Source of the DNA: Gentiana macrophylla
Lineage: Eukaryota; Streptophyta; Magnoliopsida; Gentianales; Gentianaceae
Length of the DNA: 64,000 nucleotides
Assembly: GCA_026214975.1 (NCBI GenBank)
Contig: JAOBSW010000721.1
Span: forward strand, 26,092 to 90,091
Direction of reading: 5' to 3'
The notes beneath the pieces are model-generated. The model worked only from the letters and a program-made list of their open reading frames with translations, did no database searches and was not told the DNA's origin. Below are positions 32,083 through 43,183 of this stretch, one piece after another. Made by a program: the position numbers and the translations under genes. The stretch's first letter is position 1; each line of letters starts with the position of its first letter.

Positions 32083-34006
32083 TGATGTATAACATTTATA
32101 TGATAAAAATTACGATGTTTTATATACGTTATCGACTATTTTTATATAAAATATAAGTAATTATAACAGATAATCTTATAAAATATTAATAGCTATGAAT
32201 AAATCTAAATATTATAAAAATCTAGTAAAAATGATAAAAAGTTATAAATTTTGTACCGGGTTAATAACCGGAGTGTCGTGTCGATTCACGTGGGTATTTT
32301 TGGTATTTTCTGAGACCTTAGGTAAACCAAGACCCCGAGTGGCGACATTTTGTGGAGTAAAATCATATCTTTTGAAGGAATAAAGGAAGTGCCACGAGAT
32401 TTAAAGTTCAAGTGGATCAATGGTTCGTGACGCCGTATCAAGTTATATTTTCGACGAACAAATGACCCAGCAAAAGGCATTTTCTGAAAAAGAAGTCTTC
32501 ATGGAAGTTATAGATCTCCTCAAGAGCTTTCCAACGCATCTTGAATTATGTCATTTGGAGATCCGAGCTCAAGTTATGATTTTATCAAGTTTCGGATTAA
32601 GATTGGAAAAAATCTATCCGGATCGATCCGATTTACCTCGGATCGATCCGAGGAAACATCATGATTAGACCAGCATGTGGCCCGCAGAGAATATCCAGGA
32701 TAATATTTTTATTCCCGGATCGATCCGGCCCCTTCTCGGATCGATCCGGCTTGGGAAAAATCGCCTATAAATAGAAAGTAAAGATTGCGAGGCACATAAA
32801 GGAGGTACCAAATATATTTTTTCACCTCTCTTTAGTAGTAGTAGTATGTATATATATAGGCCTTATGCCATAAATAAAGTAGTATCGTTATAATGCTCGA
32901 GAAATTATCGGAAGATCAATGTTGTTGAAGTTGTTGTAGCATCCGGAAGAATACACGACACGATTCAATCGTTGTAATCGGGTAAAATTTCTAAAGTATT
33001 TATGTTTGTTTTGTCTGTTTCTATTTTCGTATAATGTTAGTAGGCTAAATCTAATAACTAGCCAAAGTTATGTAATCGTTTTATTTCGATCTTTTCGGTA
33101 AAGGAATGTTGTCTAAGTAAAATTGAATAAAATTGAGTTAATTGAATCTTTTTCTATTGATAAAGTTTGACTTGAAAGAATTCATAATCTAATTATGAAT
33201 TGACACCTCGTAATTAAGTTATGAACTCGTTAATAGAAAAACCGGAGGGTAAAATTGGCCGAGTGAAAGCGTGACAACGGAACCCGATTTTCTACCGGGG
33301 CGATTTGTTCTAAAAGATGAATCTTATTAAAATTTGTACTCAAGATCGTAATAATATTAAATTCATCAGTTTAATTGAAACTTAAACCGGAAAGTTGAAT
33401 CGCCCGGCCTTGACAACCGGAGCCTTTAAATAAAATTGACCATTTGTGAACGGAATGACTCCTTTTTATTCAAAGGTAGAATCGCACTCGGGACTCGTTC
33501 GGAAAAACCGTATGATTGTGGACTTTGGGTGATGACAATGGACATATGACAATTTCACACGCTAATGTGAGGAGGAATTGTTAACCTTAGAGTGCACCGT
33601 TTCATTTACTCAATTGAACCTAAAGATCGAGCACATTCCATTCCTTTGAAAAAGATCGTATAAATCAATTATATAAACTTTGGCTAGTTCTTTAATTATA
33701 TATATCAGTATCTCAGTATATTTATATCTATATATATATTTTGCAACTTATGCATATCTATATATATTTATATATCTATATATATTATATTAGAATAAAT
33801 TTTAAATTACGCATTTATTTTATGTTAAGTAAAATAGTAGTTATACGTGCTATAAAGCGAGATTTAGATTGAGTTAATAATGACTCTTTGGTGTTTAACC
33901 ACACTTAGAAGAATTACAAAGTTCCACGAGAATACGATACTCGACTCACCATACTAGCACTACTGGTTTGACCCGATACCTTTGTCGGTTAAGGGTGGTA
34001 TTAGCA
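32083..34006 (+). repeat. 5' LTR of element 1
   Basis: It starts TGATGTATAAC, identical to the start of the 3' LTR at 62159. The 3' boundary is estimated (ATTAGCA at 34006) by analogy with element 2, because the partner LTR is truncated. It contains two palindrome doublets, a TATA box at 32766 and AT-rich microsatellite-like DNA at 33700-33790. Confidence 0.85.
32619..32773 (+). promoter_or_regulatory. LTR promoter: two CGGATCGATCCG doublets and TATA box
   Basis: GGATCGATCC occurs at 32620 and 32640, then at 32717 and 32738 (start-to-start 20 and 21 bp). The TATA box TATAAATA follows at 32766-32773, about 18 bp after the last palindrome. The same layout is present in the 3' LTR and, with another core sequence, in element 2. 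Confidence 0.6.
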
Positions 34007-34031
34007 CTAGAAAAGGCCACGTCGACTTTTC

Positions 34032-34049
34032 TGGCGCCGTTGCCGGGGA
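34032..34049 (+). other. Primer-binding site, tRNA-Asp
   Basis: TGGCGCCGTTGCCGGGGA is complementary to the 3' end of plant tRNA-Asp (including CCA), the primer used by Athila-lineage elements. Confidence 0.9.
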
Positions 34050-34329
34050 GCAGCGCTAATTTCTTTTTGTGTCTATGGTTACTACTTATATTAGCTCAAA
34101 ATTCTCGAGAATAAGTCAACACTTTTCTTATCTCATTTCTATTTTTATTTTAGCCGGTACTTACCTTATAGGTAAGTCACCATTTTTGCTACTATCAATT
34201 TCGTGTTATTTTCTATTTTCGTTAGTTGATGACCGAAGTAGTAAGGCCCCACTCACTCCTTATAAGCTGACATAAACACTTACGAAGGCGGTTAAGAGTA
34301 GAGAGAAACCGTGGTCATACTAGTCGTGG

Positions 34330-36420
34330 GAAATCGACGAATCATCTTCAAGCAAATACGAGAATGGTGAAATCGGTGAAAAACACTGAACAAGAAATTT
34401 GGAACATGCTACAGGGCATGGACAAAACCCCGTTAACCTTAATAATCAAAATAATAATAATAATAGAAATAATCGAATCGGAACGAGAATAATCGTAACA
34501 ACTTGAGTAAACCCAAGGCCTATTCGTGACCAAACCATAAGAAGAAATCGGACTAATAATCCCATACTTTTACCTAATGAAGGAGGCGAATAATTTGAGA
34601 TTAAATCTCATCTTTTGGTTTAATTGACGCAAGAGCCCAATTCCTAGGAGAAGATGATGAAGATCCGCATCATCATCTCTATCTTTTGAAGAACTATGCA
34701 ATATCTGAGTCAAAAGTCAAGGTGCTCACAAGGAATTAACAAGGATGACTATGTTTCCTTTTTCTAAAAGGACGAGCCGAGATTGGTTTATGTCTCTTCC
34801 TCATCATTCACTTACAAGTTGGGAGGAGATTCAAAGCTGAATTTACGAAACAATACTTCACTCCCGGACGGAATTTGGAATTAAAAGTCGAGGTTGCTAA
34901 CTTTAGACAAGGATCTCAAGAAGCGCTTGGGAATGCGTGGGAAAGATTTAAAAATTGTTAAGGCGTGTCCCGACCATGGTTATTCCTTAGACATGCAAAT
35001 TCAACTTTTACGTAAGTAAATTAAGAAAAGATTCACGTCTTTGATGTAGACCATGCATGTGGTGGTTCTTTAATGATGAGTGAGGCTCAATTAGTTTACG
35101 ATGCCATAGAAAAGATTTCCAAAAATAACGAGAATGTGGAAACCGGTTCTAGCACGAGAAAAGTAGCTTTTTTTGCAGGAGAATGTACGTCTAATACTGA
35201 AGTTCTAGCACATTTAGAAAATTTAAGTAGGAAATTTGATGGCCTACAATCAAACAAAAATCAAAGTTCAGAAAATAGTACACCAACTGAATACTCAAAT
35301 CAGGATAAAATACCACTAGGGATTGAAGAACCGACAGGATACTCAAGAGAGGAGGTGAGTTTTCTTCAGCAGCATAGAAATTTAAACAATGCTTACTCAA
35401 ACTCGTTCAATGCTATTAGAAGAGATCACCCTACTTATCGATGGTCTGAAAACCCTAGCAAGCAAGGACAACCGCCGTATCCAGTTTCATATAGGAACTT
35501 GAATAATAATCAAGTTTATCAAGAAAACACATCTAATCAGAATTTACCTAGATCCTATCCTCAACATACCACTCAAAGTATACCAGTAACTCAAAGTTCA
35601 ACTCAACCTGCAGAAGGAGTTGAAAAATGGGAAAAACTAATGGAAAATATGATGGGTGTAGTATCTACTCAAGCTAAAAATATAGAAGCGATGGTGACTT
35701 CTATTAGTACGAGTCACTAAGGATATGAGTTCAATGAAAACATCTATGAGTGGACATGATACCGAGAATGAGAACGATAGAAGCCTCATTAAGGAATATG
35801 GAAGATCATTTGAGTAGGGAAGGTGAGCGTAATAACAATGAGACCCCAGGAGGATTACCAAGTAACACCGAAAGGAACCCAAGAGAGGTAAATGTTGTAA
35901 TTCACGAGAAGTAGGAAGCTCAGTGGAAGTAATGGAATTGAAAACTTTGGGAATAATGAAGTAGAAGATGACTTAGATGGTAAGAATGATAAACAAAAGA
36001 TGAACTTGAATTTCTGAGATGAGGAAGAAGAAATTATAGACAATTTCTTGAAAAGAAATAAAAGTTCGGAACTGAAAGTGAAAGGAAAAATTGGGTAAAA
36101 ATCCCAAGGATTACGAAAGATCCATGGATAAAGATTTAAGGACTTTATTTAAGGAACACATTAGAATGGAAGATAATGAAAACAAGGATGAAAAGCAGGG
36201 AAGAAAAGAAGGAATCAAGTAGAGATTGATTGAGGAACAATTTAAAAGAAAGAATTCAAGAACACGAAACATGGCGTGAGTAATACTCAAAGGTTTAAGG
36301 AAAAGGAAAAGAGAAAGCGACAAAGGAGCCAAAGGTCATAGATCTAGAATCTTTACCTTACCCTCCTAAAGATCAAATCAAAAGGCAAAAGCGATAAAAG
36401 TATGCTCGTTTCCTTGACAC
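34330..36420 (+). pseudogene. gag (capsid) of element 1, frame-broken
   Basis: Pieces in order: an Asn-rich stretch (34430-34480), the capsid block FLKGRARDWFMSLPHHSLTS (about 34760-34815), the VANFRQGSQEALGNAWERFK-like block (34890-34950), then an open stretch 35073-35720 (215 residues: VYDAIEKISKNNEN, VLAHLENLSRKFDGL, followed by Gln/Asn/Ser-rich low complexity). A charged Lys/Glu-rich part runs to about 36300. No CCHC knuckle is visible in gag itself. The equivalent in element 2 is 53000-54900 on the minus strand. Confidence 0.75.
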
Positions 36421-36990
36421 TTTTCGTCATATTCAAGTTAATATCCCTGTTATCGAAGCTCTGATTAATATACCTGCCTATGGAAAATTTCTGAAAGAAA
36501 TTCTGTCAAACAAGAAAAAATTAGAGGAATATGAGAATATATGCCTAAATGAAGAATGTTCCGCAATTCTGCAGCATAAGTTACCACCTAAACTGAAAGA
36601 TCCTGGTAGTTTTACCATTCCGTGTGAAATTGGAGGATTTACATTTAAGAAGGTCTTATGTGATCTAGGAGTGAGTATAAATCTCATGTCTTATGAGGAT
36701 TATAGAAAGTTAGGCATAGGAAAGCTTACTAAGACTGAAATGACTCTGCAAATGGCAGATAGATCGATTAAGTACCCTAAAGGAATTATAAAGGACATAT
36801 TGGTTAAAGTAGACAAATTCTATTTTCCAGTAGACTTTGTAGTTATGGAAATGGAAGGCGGTTATTCAAAGCACCTCTTATTTTAGGTCGTCCATTTCTA
36901 GCTACGAGGAAGAACTTTAATCGGCGTTCGAGGAAAGGAGAATTAATCTTAAGAGTCAATGAAGACGAAGTTACTTTCAATATTTTCAAA
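36420..36990 (+). pseudogene. Retroviral-type aspartic protease of element 1
   Basis: Reads ARFLDTFRHIQVNIPVIEAL, then the conserved GSFTIPCEIG strand and the active-site loop DLGVSIN (about 36662). This is followed by YRKLGIGKLT, LQMADRSIKYP and the FVVMEME segment, the usual order for gypsy-type plant proteases, which use DLGAS-like active sites. A frame break at about 36880 precedes the LGRPFL flap-like block. Confidence 0.8.
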
Positions 36991-37299
36991 GCTATGAATC
37001 ATGCATCATCGAGAATCATGTTCTTTTATAGAAGATATTCATTCATCTATGATAATCGATTTACCAACTTTTGAAGGCAGATTAGAAGAATGCTTAACTC
37101 AGTCTATCTATAAAGAAGATGAGGAAGACATTGAAATGAAAGAGATAATTCTTTCTTTAGATACAGAAAGTTTTACCTTTAAACCATCATGGCATAAGTA
37201 CTTGGAATTAGAACTAGAAGGACCGGTTCTTAAATCGTCAATAGAAGATCCGCCAAAGAACACGGAATTGAAACCATTACCTTTAAATCGAAATATGCT

Positions 37300-38370
37300 T
37301 TTCTTGGCCCGATAATCTATTACCGATTATTATTTCATCAACTTTAAGCGAGCAACAAGAAGATCAATTACTTAGAATGTTGAAAAAGCATAAGAAAGCT
37401 TTTGGATGGACGATTCTTGATATTCGAGGTATTAGCCACGAGATTTGCGTTCATAAGATAATTACGAAGGAAGATGCTAAGCCTTGTATTCAACCATAAC
37501 GCCGCCTCAACCCAAATTTGCGTTAATTGTTAAGAAAGAGGTCATTAAGCTATTAGAGATGGGAATAATTTTTCCCATATCGGATAGTGAATGGGTAAGT
37601 CCAACTCAAGTGGTACCAAAGAAAGGAGGTTTCACGGTGAAAGAAAATGATAGGAATGAATGGATTCCAACAAGAGAAATTACTGAGTTATCGAATGTGC
37701 ATTGATTTTAGGAAACTAAATGATCATACTAAGAAAGATCATCATCCACTTCCATTCATAGTTCAAATGTTGGAGCGGTTAAGTGGTCATAAATATTCTT
37801 GTTTCTTAGATGGTTATTCGAGGTTATTTCTGATTTTCATTGCGCAGGAGATAGGAAAAGACTACTTTCACTTGTCCTTATGGAACTTTTGCATATAAAA
37901 GAATGCCGTTTGGTTTATGTAATGCTCACTACGTTTCAAAGATGAATGATGGCTATATTTTCCGATATGGTTGAGAAATTCTTGGAAATTTTTATGGACG
38001 ACTTTAGTGTTTACGGAGATTCTTTTGGTAAATGTTTATCGCACTTAGAAAGAGTGTTACAACGCTGCGAGGATACCAATTTAATTTTAAACTGGGAAAA
38101 ATGTCATTTAATGGTATCAGAAGGAATTGTCCTAGGCCATAGAATCTCTGAAATAGGAATTGAAGTTGATAAAGCCAAGGTGGAAGTAATTGAAAAATTA
38201 CCACCACCAGTTAATCTAAGGACTCTAAGAGGATTTCTTGGACATGCAGGATTTTATAGGAGATTTATTGCAGATTTTTCAAAGATAGCAAAGCCTCTAA
38301 GTCATTTGCTTGAAAAGGAAGTACCTTTTAAACCGATAGTAAATGTAAAGAAGCTTTTCGGACCTTAAAA
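37300..38370 (+). pseudogene. Reverse transcriptase of element 1
   Basis: Ordered RT blocks across three frames: IQPxRRLNP, EVIKLLEMGIIFPISDSEWV, VPKKGG, YRMCIDFRKLNDHTKKDHHP, LPFIVQMLERLSGHKY, the MPFGLCNA region, and the catalytic FMDDFSVYG (37991-38020) with the two aspartates. GxxVLGHxIS and LRGFLGHAGFYRRFI lead into the connection. The stop in the IQP region at 37497 is absent from element 2, so it arose in this copy or is a miscall. Confidence 0.85.
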
Positions 38371-38379
38371 GCGAGATTA

Positions 38380-38800
38380 ACTCTTGCACGGTGATAATAG
38401 CACAGATTGGAAATTGCCGTTTGAGATTATGTGTGATGCAAGTGATTTATTTGTAGGAGCAGTTTTAGGACAAAGATATAACAAAATTCTCAAAGCTATT
38501 TACTATGCATCTCATACGTTAAATGCGACTCAATGAACTATACAACTACGGAAAAAAGAAGCGTTGTTTGTAATTTTTGCCTTAGATAAGTTTAGATCGT
38601 ATATTGTTGGTTCTAAGGTAATAATTTATCTGAGACCATTCGACTTTGAAGTATTTCTTGAGTAAGAAAGATCGAAACCACGTCTTCTTAGATGGATTCT
38701 CTTACTTGAGGAGTTTGATATTGAAATTAAAGATAAAAGGAAGTGAGAATGTAGTAGCGAGATCATCTAAGTAGAATGGAAAATGATGAAGAAAAGGGAA
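38380..38800 (+). pseudogene. RNase H of element 1
   Basis: FEIMCDASD (first catalytic aspartate), VGAVLGQR, KAIYYASHTLN, ATTEKE-like and [19 protein letters not shown] appear in order across frames, then a tail with [14 protein letters not shown] sequence. All are standard for Ty3/gypsy RNase H. Confidence 0.75.
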
Positions 38801-38929
38801 TAGAAATTAAAGATTCATTTCCTGATGAACAACTTTTTAGAATAGATACTCCTTCAACCATGCAGTTATTAAAGAATAGAATTCCTTCTAAGGAAATGTC
38901 ACCCTGGTTTGGAGATATCATTAATTACT

Positions 38930-40190
38930 TAACTTTGTGATTATATTCCGTCTCATTGGACTTAGCGTGAGAAGAAGAAATTCTTTTATGACTTAAAATT
39001 TTATTCTTGGGAGGAACGGACCTTTTCCGTAAATGTTCGGATGGGATAATCGGAAAGTGTGTGCGATAATGAAATTTTAAGTATTTTATCATTTTGTCAT
39101 GATCGTGAGGCGGAGGTCATCATGGAGGTTGGAAAAGCTGCTTTTAAAGTTTTACAATGTGGTTTTATTGGCCTACGCTATATAGAGATGCTTATAAGTA
39201 TGTCAAATCTTGTGAATCTTGTCAAAAATGGGAAATGTATCTAAAAACATGAAATGCCTATGCAACCTATTTTAGAATGTGAGTTATTTGATGTTTGGGG
39301 TATAGATTTCATGGGACCATTTCTATATCTTTTGGAAAAAGATTTATTCTAGTAATGGTAGATTATGTTTGAAATGGGTAGAAAGTGAAGCTCTTCCCAC
39401 TAATGATAGAGTTGTCATACGATTTCTTAAAAGATTATATTTACACGTTATGGCATTCCAAGGGCTATCATTAGTGATAGAGGTTCACACTTTTGTAATA
39501 AACCATTTACCAAGATAATTGAAAAATATGGTGTAAGCATAAGTTGAGGCGCCTATCATCCGCAAACCGTTGGTCGAGGTAGAGGTGTCTAATAGAGATC
39601 AAAAGAATTGTAGAAAAGGCGGTGGATTCAAATCGAACAAAGCTAGGCGATTAAACTGAGGCGATGCATTATGGGCATATAGAACGACTTTTAAAACACC
39701 AATTGGTTGTTCTCCTATAAGTTAGTTTTGGCAAGTCTTGTCATCTCCCAGGTTGAGTTAGAACACCGAGCCTTACGGGCTATTAAATTTTTGAATTTCG
39801 ATCCTAAGGTGTCGGTGATCATAGATTGCTTCAATTGATGAACTAGAAGAATTCCGTCTCGATTCTTATGAAAGCATTTCGAATCTACACAAAAGCATAC
39901 GAAATCCTTTCACGATAAAAGAATCTATAGTCGTGAGTTCCATGTAGGTGATCGAGTACTCTTATACAATTCACGTTTAAAGTTATTTCCGGGAAAGCTT
40001 AAATCAAGATGGATAGGTCCATTTAAAGTAACGAGAGTTTACAAATCTGAGTTGTTGAACTAAGCTGATGGAAATACAACTTTTATAGCCAATGGCCATA
40101 GAGTAAAGTTATTTGTGGAAGGAGAAGGAACCGCTTTGAAAGAAGAAATAATGCTACTAAGCGATCCTCCGACAAAGTAAAAAGCGAGAG
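38930..40190 (+). pseudogene. Integrase of element 1
   Basis: The HHCC zinc domain is seen as HCHDREAGGHHG-like and C-x-x-C in SCESCQK (about 39090-39230). The DDE core begins with [12 protein letters not shown] (about 39288), continues to ISDRGSHF and the YHPQT motif, then VSNREIKRIVEKAV (about 39590). The C-terminal [18 protein letters not shown] block (about 39970-40025) follows. At least eight frame breaks are present as written. Confidence 0.8.
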
Positions 40191-40356
40191 AAATCAAGAA
40201 GCTCAAAAGCGAGAGAGTTAAACTCGGCCCGAATACCAGTGCTATCTATCTTTACTCTACTTTTATGTGTTTTATTTATGTTTAAAGTAGTTTCGTCTTT
40301 TACGGATAGACGTAAAAGAAGCTGGATGTCTTTTTAGATAGAATAGGAATTTTTTA

Positions 40357-40746
40357 TTGCTTTTGAAATTAGGCTTGGATAAAGATGTCGCGTTTAAAAT
40401 AGAAGCTTCAGTTTTTGAGAAAAACAAGCAATTGTTGAGAGAGATCAGACTGAAAGAACTATGTAATGGAAAATCGAGAAGTTCGATAAAGAGAAGGGCA
40501 AAGTTTTTAAGAAGGTGTAGAAGCTGTGGAAAAAGTGAGCATGAAGGGAAATGTAGGGAAAGCACAACCAAATCGCAGGATGAGTGTTTGAATGTTGTTA
40601 AGAAGGGAACGATTAGGTGGTTATCCGAAAATCCCGATGGAGATCAAAGAGAAAATTCGAACGCCTCATTTCTTAAGATTAGGTTAATGGACCGTTATTA
40701 TAGAAATCTTGAAGATTTAAGAATGGTGGGAGTAGAATTAGATTAA
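40357..40746 (+). CDS. Small Cys/His ORF downstream of integrase (element 1)
   Basis: An uninterrupted 129-residue frame. The N-terminal half is charged and helical (DVAFKIEASVFEKNKQLLRE), followed by basic SIKRRAKFLRR. Then comes a C-x2-C-x4-H-x3-C motif (CRSCGKSEHEGKC), close to but not identical with a retroviral zinc knuckle, and a second cysteine in QDEC. The C-terminus (RYYRNLEDLRMVGVELD) is acidic. A homologous but damaged copy lies at the same place in element 2 (48540-48900), so it is a genuine part of the family. It starts about 170 bp after integrase. I do not recognise it as a described Athila protein; a nucleic-acid-binding accessory role is an inference from the motif. Confidence 0.6.
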   Translation: MLLKLGLDKDVAFKIEASVFEKNKQLLREIRLKELCNGKSRSSIKRRAKFLRRCRSCGKSEHEGKCRESTTKSQDECLNVVKKGTIRWLSENPDGDQRENSNASFLKIRLMDRYYRNLEDLRMVGVELD

Positions 40747-40880
40747 GTTTATGTTTATTTTAATTTTTCAAAAAATTTTATGATAAAACTTATTTTTATC
40801 ATATATATGATTTATATGATATAATTGAGGATTATCATACCAAAAATATTTTTTAAAAAAAAAAAAAAAAAAAAGTGGTC

Positions 40881-40989
40881 GGATCGATCCGACCTAACCC
40901 CTGGATCGATCCGGTACCTAAAAAAAAAACCTAAAAAAAGGGGCGGGGTCCTCTTTCTTCTTCTTCTTCCACTTTTCTAAAAGCACCTT
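40881..40989 (+). promoter_or_regulatory. Internal palindrome doublet A and pyrimidine-rich leader (element 1)
   Basis: GGATCGATCC at 40881 and 40903 (22 bp apart), then A-rich DNA and a CTTCTTCTTCTTCC tract. Element 2 inserted at 40990, inside this leader. The equivalent uninterrupted module in element 2 is at 48050-48150. Confidence 0.5.
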
Positions 40990-43163
40990 TGATACCGCTT
41001 TAAACCTTACCTTGGAAAGCAGTGCGAGAAAAGCGACATTACGTTTCTGGGTTAAACGATCTAACGGCGGTGTGCCGGGTCAAATTGTAGTGCTAGTATG
41101 GTGAATCGAGTATCGTATCCACGAGGAACTTGGTAATTTCTTTTACGTGTGGTTAAACACCAAAGAATTTCATTATTAACTCGATCTAAATCGCAATTTT
41201 ATAACACAGATCACTCTTATTCTAGTTAACATAAAATAAATACGTAATTTGAAAGTTATTCTAATATAATATATATAGATATATAAATATATATATAAAT
41301 GTACATAAATTGCAAAGTATATATATAGATATAAATATATAGATACCAATATATTAAGCAGATATTTTAGAAAGCGGCCAAAACTTATATAATTGGTTTA
41401 TACGATCTTTTCGATTAATTGAAATGTGTTCGATCTCTCCTTTTATTTTAGGTCCAATTGAGTAAGTGAAAGCGGTGCACTCCTGAGGTAAACAATTCCT
41501 CCTCACACGAGCGTATGAAATTGTCATATGTCCATTGCATCGAGTCAAGGTCCACAGCCCATTACGGTAAATGAATTAATCGAGCAGGTCCAGTACAAAT
41601 CTACCTTTAGATAAAAGGAGTCATTCCGTTCGTCAAGCGGTCAATTTTATTTTAAAGGCTCCGGTTGTCAAGGCGGACGATTTAACTTTCGGTTTAAGTT
41701 TCAATTAAAGCGATGATTTAACATTATTATGATCTCGAGTACAAATTATAATAAAATTCATTTCTCCCAAAACAAATTTACCCCGGGTAGAAATCGGATT
41801 CCGTTATCACGTTGTTCACACGGCCAATTTTACCCTCCGGTTTTCTATCTTTTATTTCATATCCACGACTACGGCGTCAATTCATAATTAGATTATGAAT
41901 TCCTCGAGATCTATTAAATATGTCAATACGAATACGATCAAAATAGAAAAAGATTCAATTAACTCAATTTTAGTCATTTTAACTTAACAACATTTCTTTA
42001 TGAAAAGATTGAAATAAAACCGATTACATAGTTTTGGCGAGTATTATATTTAGCCTAAAAACATTATAACAACTAAAAATATAAAAATAAACATAAATAC
42101 TTAAGAAAAGTTACCCGAATACAATGAGTTGATTCGAAATCGTATTTTCCGGACATTACAACTTCTTTAGCAAAACCGACTTCCGAGACTTTCCCGAGCA
42201 TTATAACGATACTACATTATTACTGCAGCGTAAGGCCTTATTTACAACTACTACTAAAAATTAAAAAAGAAAAAAGAGAGGAGAATATATATATGATATT
42301 GTGTATATATATTTGGTACCCTCCATCGATTGCAAATCTTCTGCTCTTTATATAGGCAAAGGTCTCAAGGCCGGACGGTCGGTATTAGGCGGCTCGGTCG
42401 GACTAATGATGATCCCCACTAACTTGATCATTCCGGCATATGCGTTGGAGATATTTATTTTTATATATAATTATTAAACTTCTAAAATTCATATCTCGAG
42501 TTACGGACCTCCAAAAATTGCAAGCGAAATGCCAAAATTAAGATCTCGAGAAACTCTACAACTTTCATGAAGGACTCTTCTCCGGATAACGCTTTCTTGA
42601 TAACCTCGTGTTCCTCCGAAGCTTTTACGGGATTTTTATTAATCCAAATCGATTAGCCACTTGATCCTTTGTTTAAGTTGTAGACCTCCAATCTTCATAT
42701 TGTAAATTGCATTGGAAAACTCTCGGAAAAATCTACAACTTTCGTGAAGAACACTTTTTCGAAAATATCATTTTGATGAGCCATTCGTTTGTCGAAGAAA
42801 TTTCTCTATTATTACTTATCCAGATTGGTTGGCCACTTATCACTTAAGCTTTTCAATTGACCATTTAAACTTGTGGCACTCTCTAAATCATTCAGAGATA
42901 TGATTAAACTTCAATATATCGATTCTCGGGGTCTTGGTTTATAAATCTGCAATAAAATACCACAAATACCCACATAAATCTGACACGACACTCCGATTTA
43001 CTAAAATCGGTACAAAATTACAACTTTTTATTATTATTACTACTAAATACTCTAAATTATAAAGATTAATATTTTATATCATAATTTCATATATTTTATA
43101 TAGAATTCGTTGATAAAACATAATAATATAACGTATATTTAATCATATAAAAATAATACATCA
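40990..43163 (-). repeat. 3' LTR of element 2
   Basis: On the plus strand it runs TGATACCGC...ATACATCA; read in element direction it starts TGATGTAT and ends GGTATCA. 2,174 bp, against 2,150 bp for its partner at 55206-57355. Confidence 0.9.
42347..42401 (-). promoter_or_regulatory. LTR promoter doublet and TATA (element 2, 3' LTR)
   Basis: CCGGACGGTCGG (42371-42382) and CGGCTCGGTCGG (42390-42401), starts 19 bp apart, lie 16 bp upstream (in element direction) of TATATAAA (42354-42347). They correspond to the doublet next to the TATA box in element 1. Confidence 0.55.
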
Positions 43164-43183
43164 AATTACTCCCCACTTAGCTT
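43164..43183 (-). other. Polypurine tract of element 2
   Basis: In element direction AAGCTAAGTGGGGAGTAATT directly abuts the LTR start TGATGTAT. It is preceded by the GAGGACGAT-type block that is customary in this lineage. Confidence 0.85.

Noticed and set aside
33700..33790. TATA-rich tract as a set of promoters
   Set aside because: AT microsatellite-like DNA inside the LTR, repeated in all four LTRs; the positioned TATA boxes lie elsewhere.
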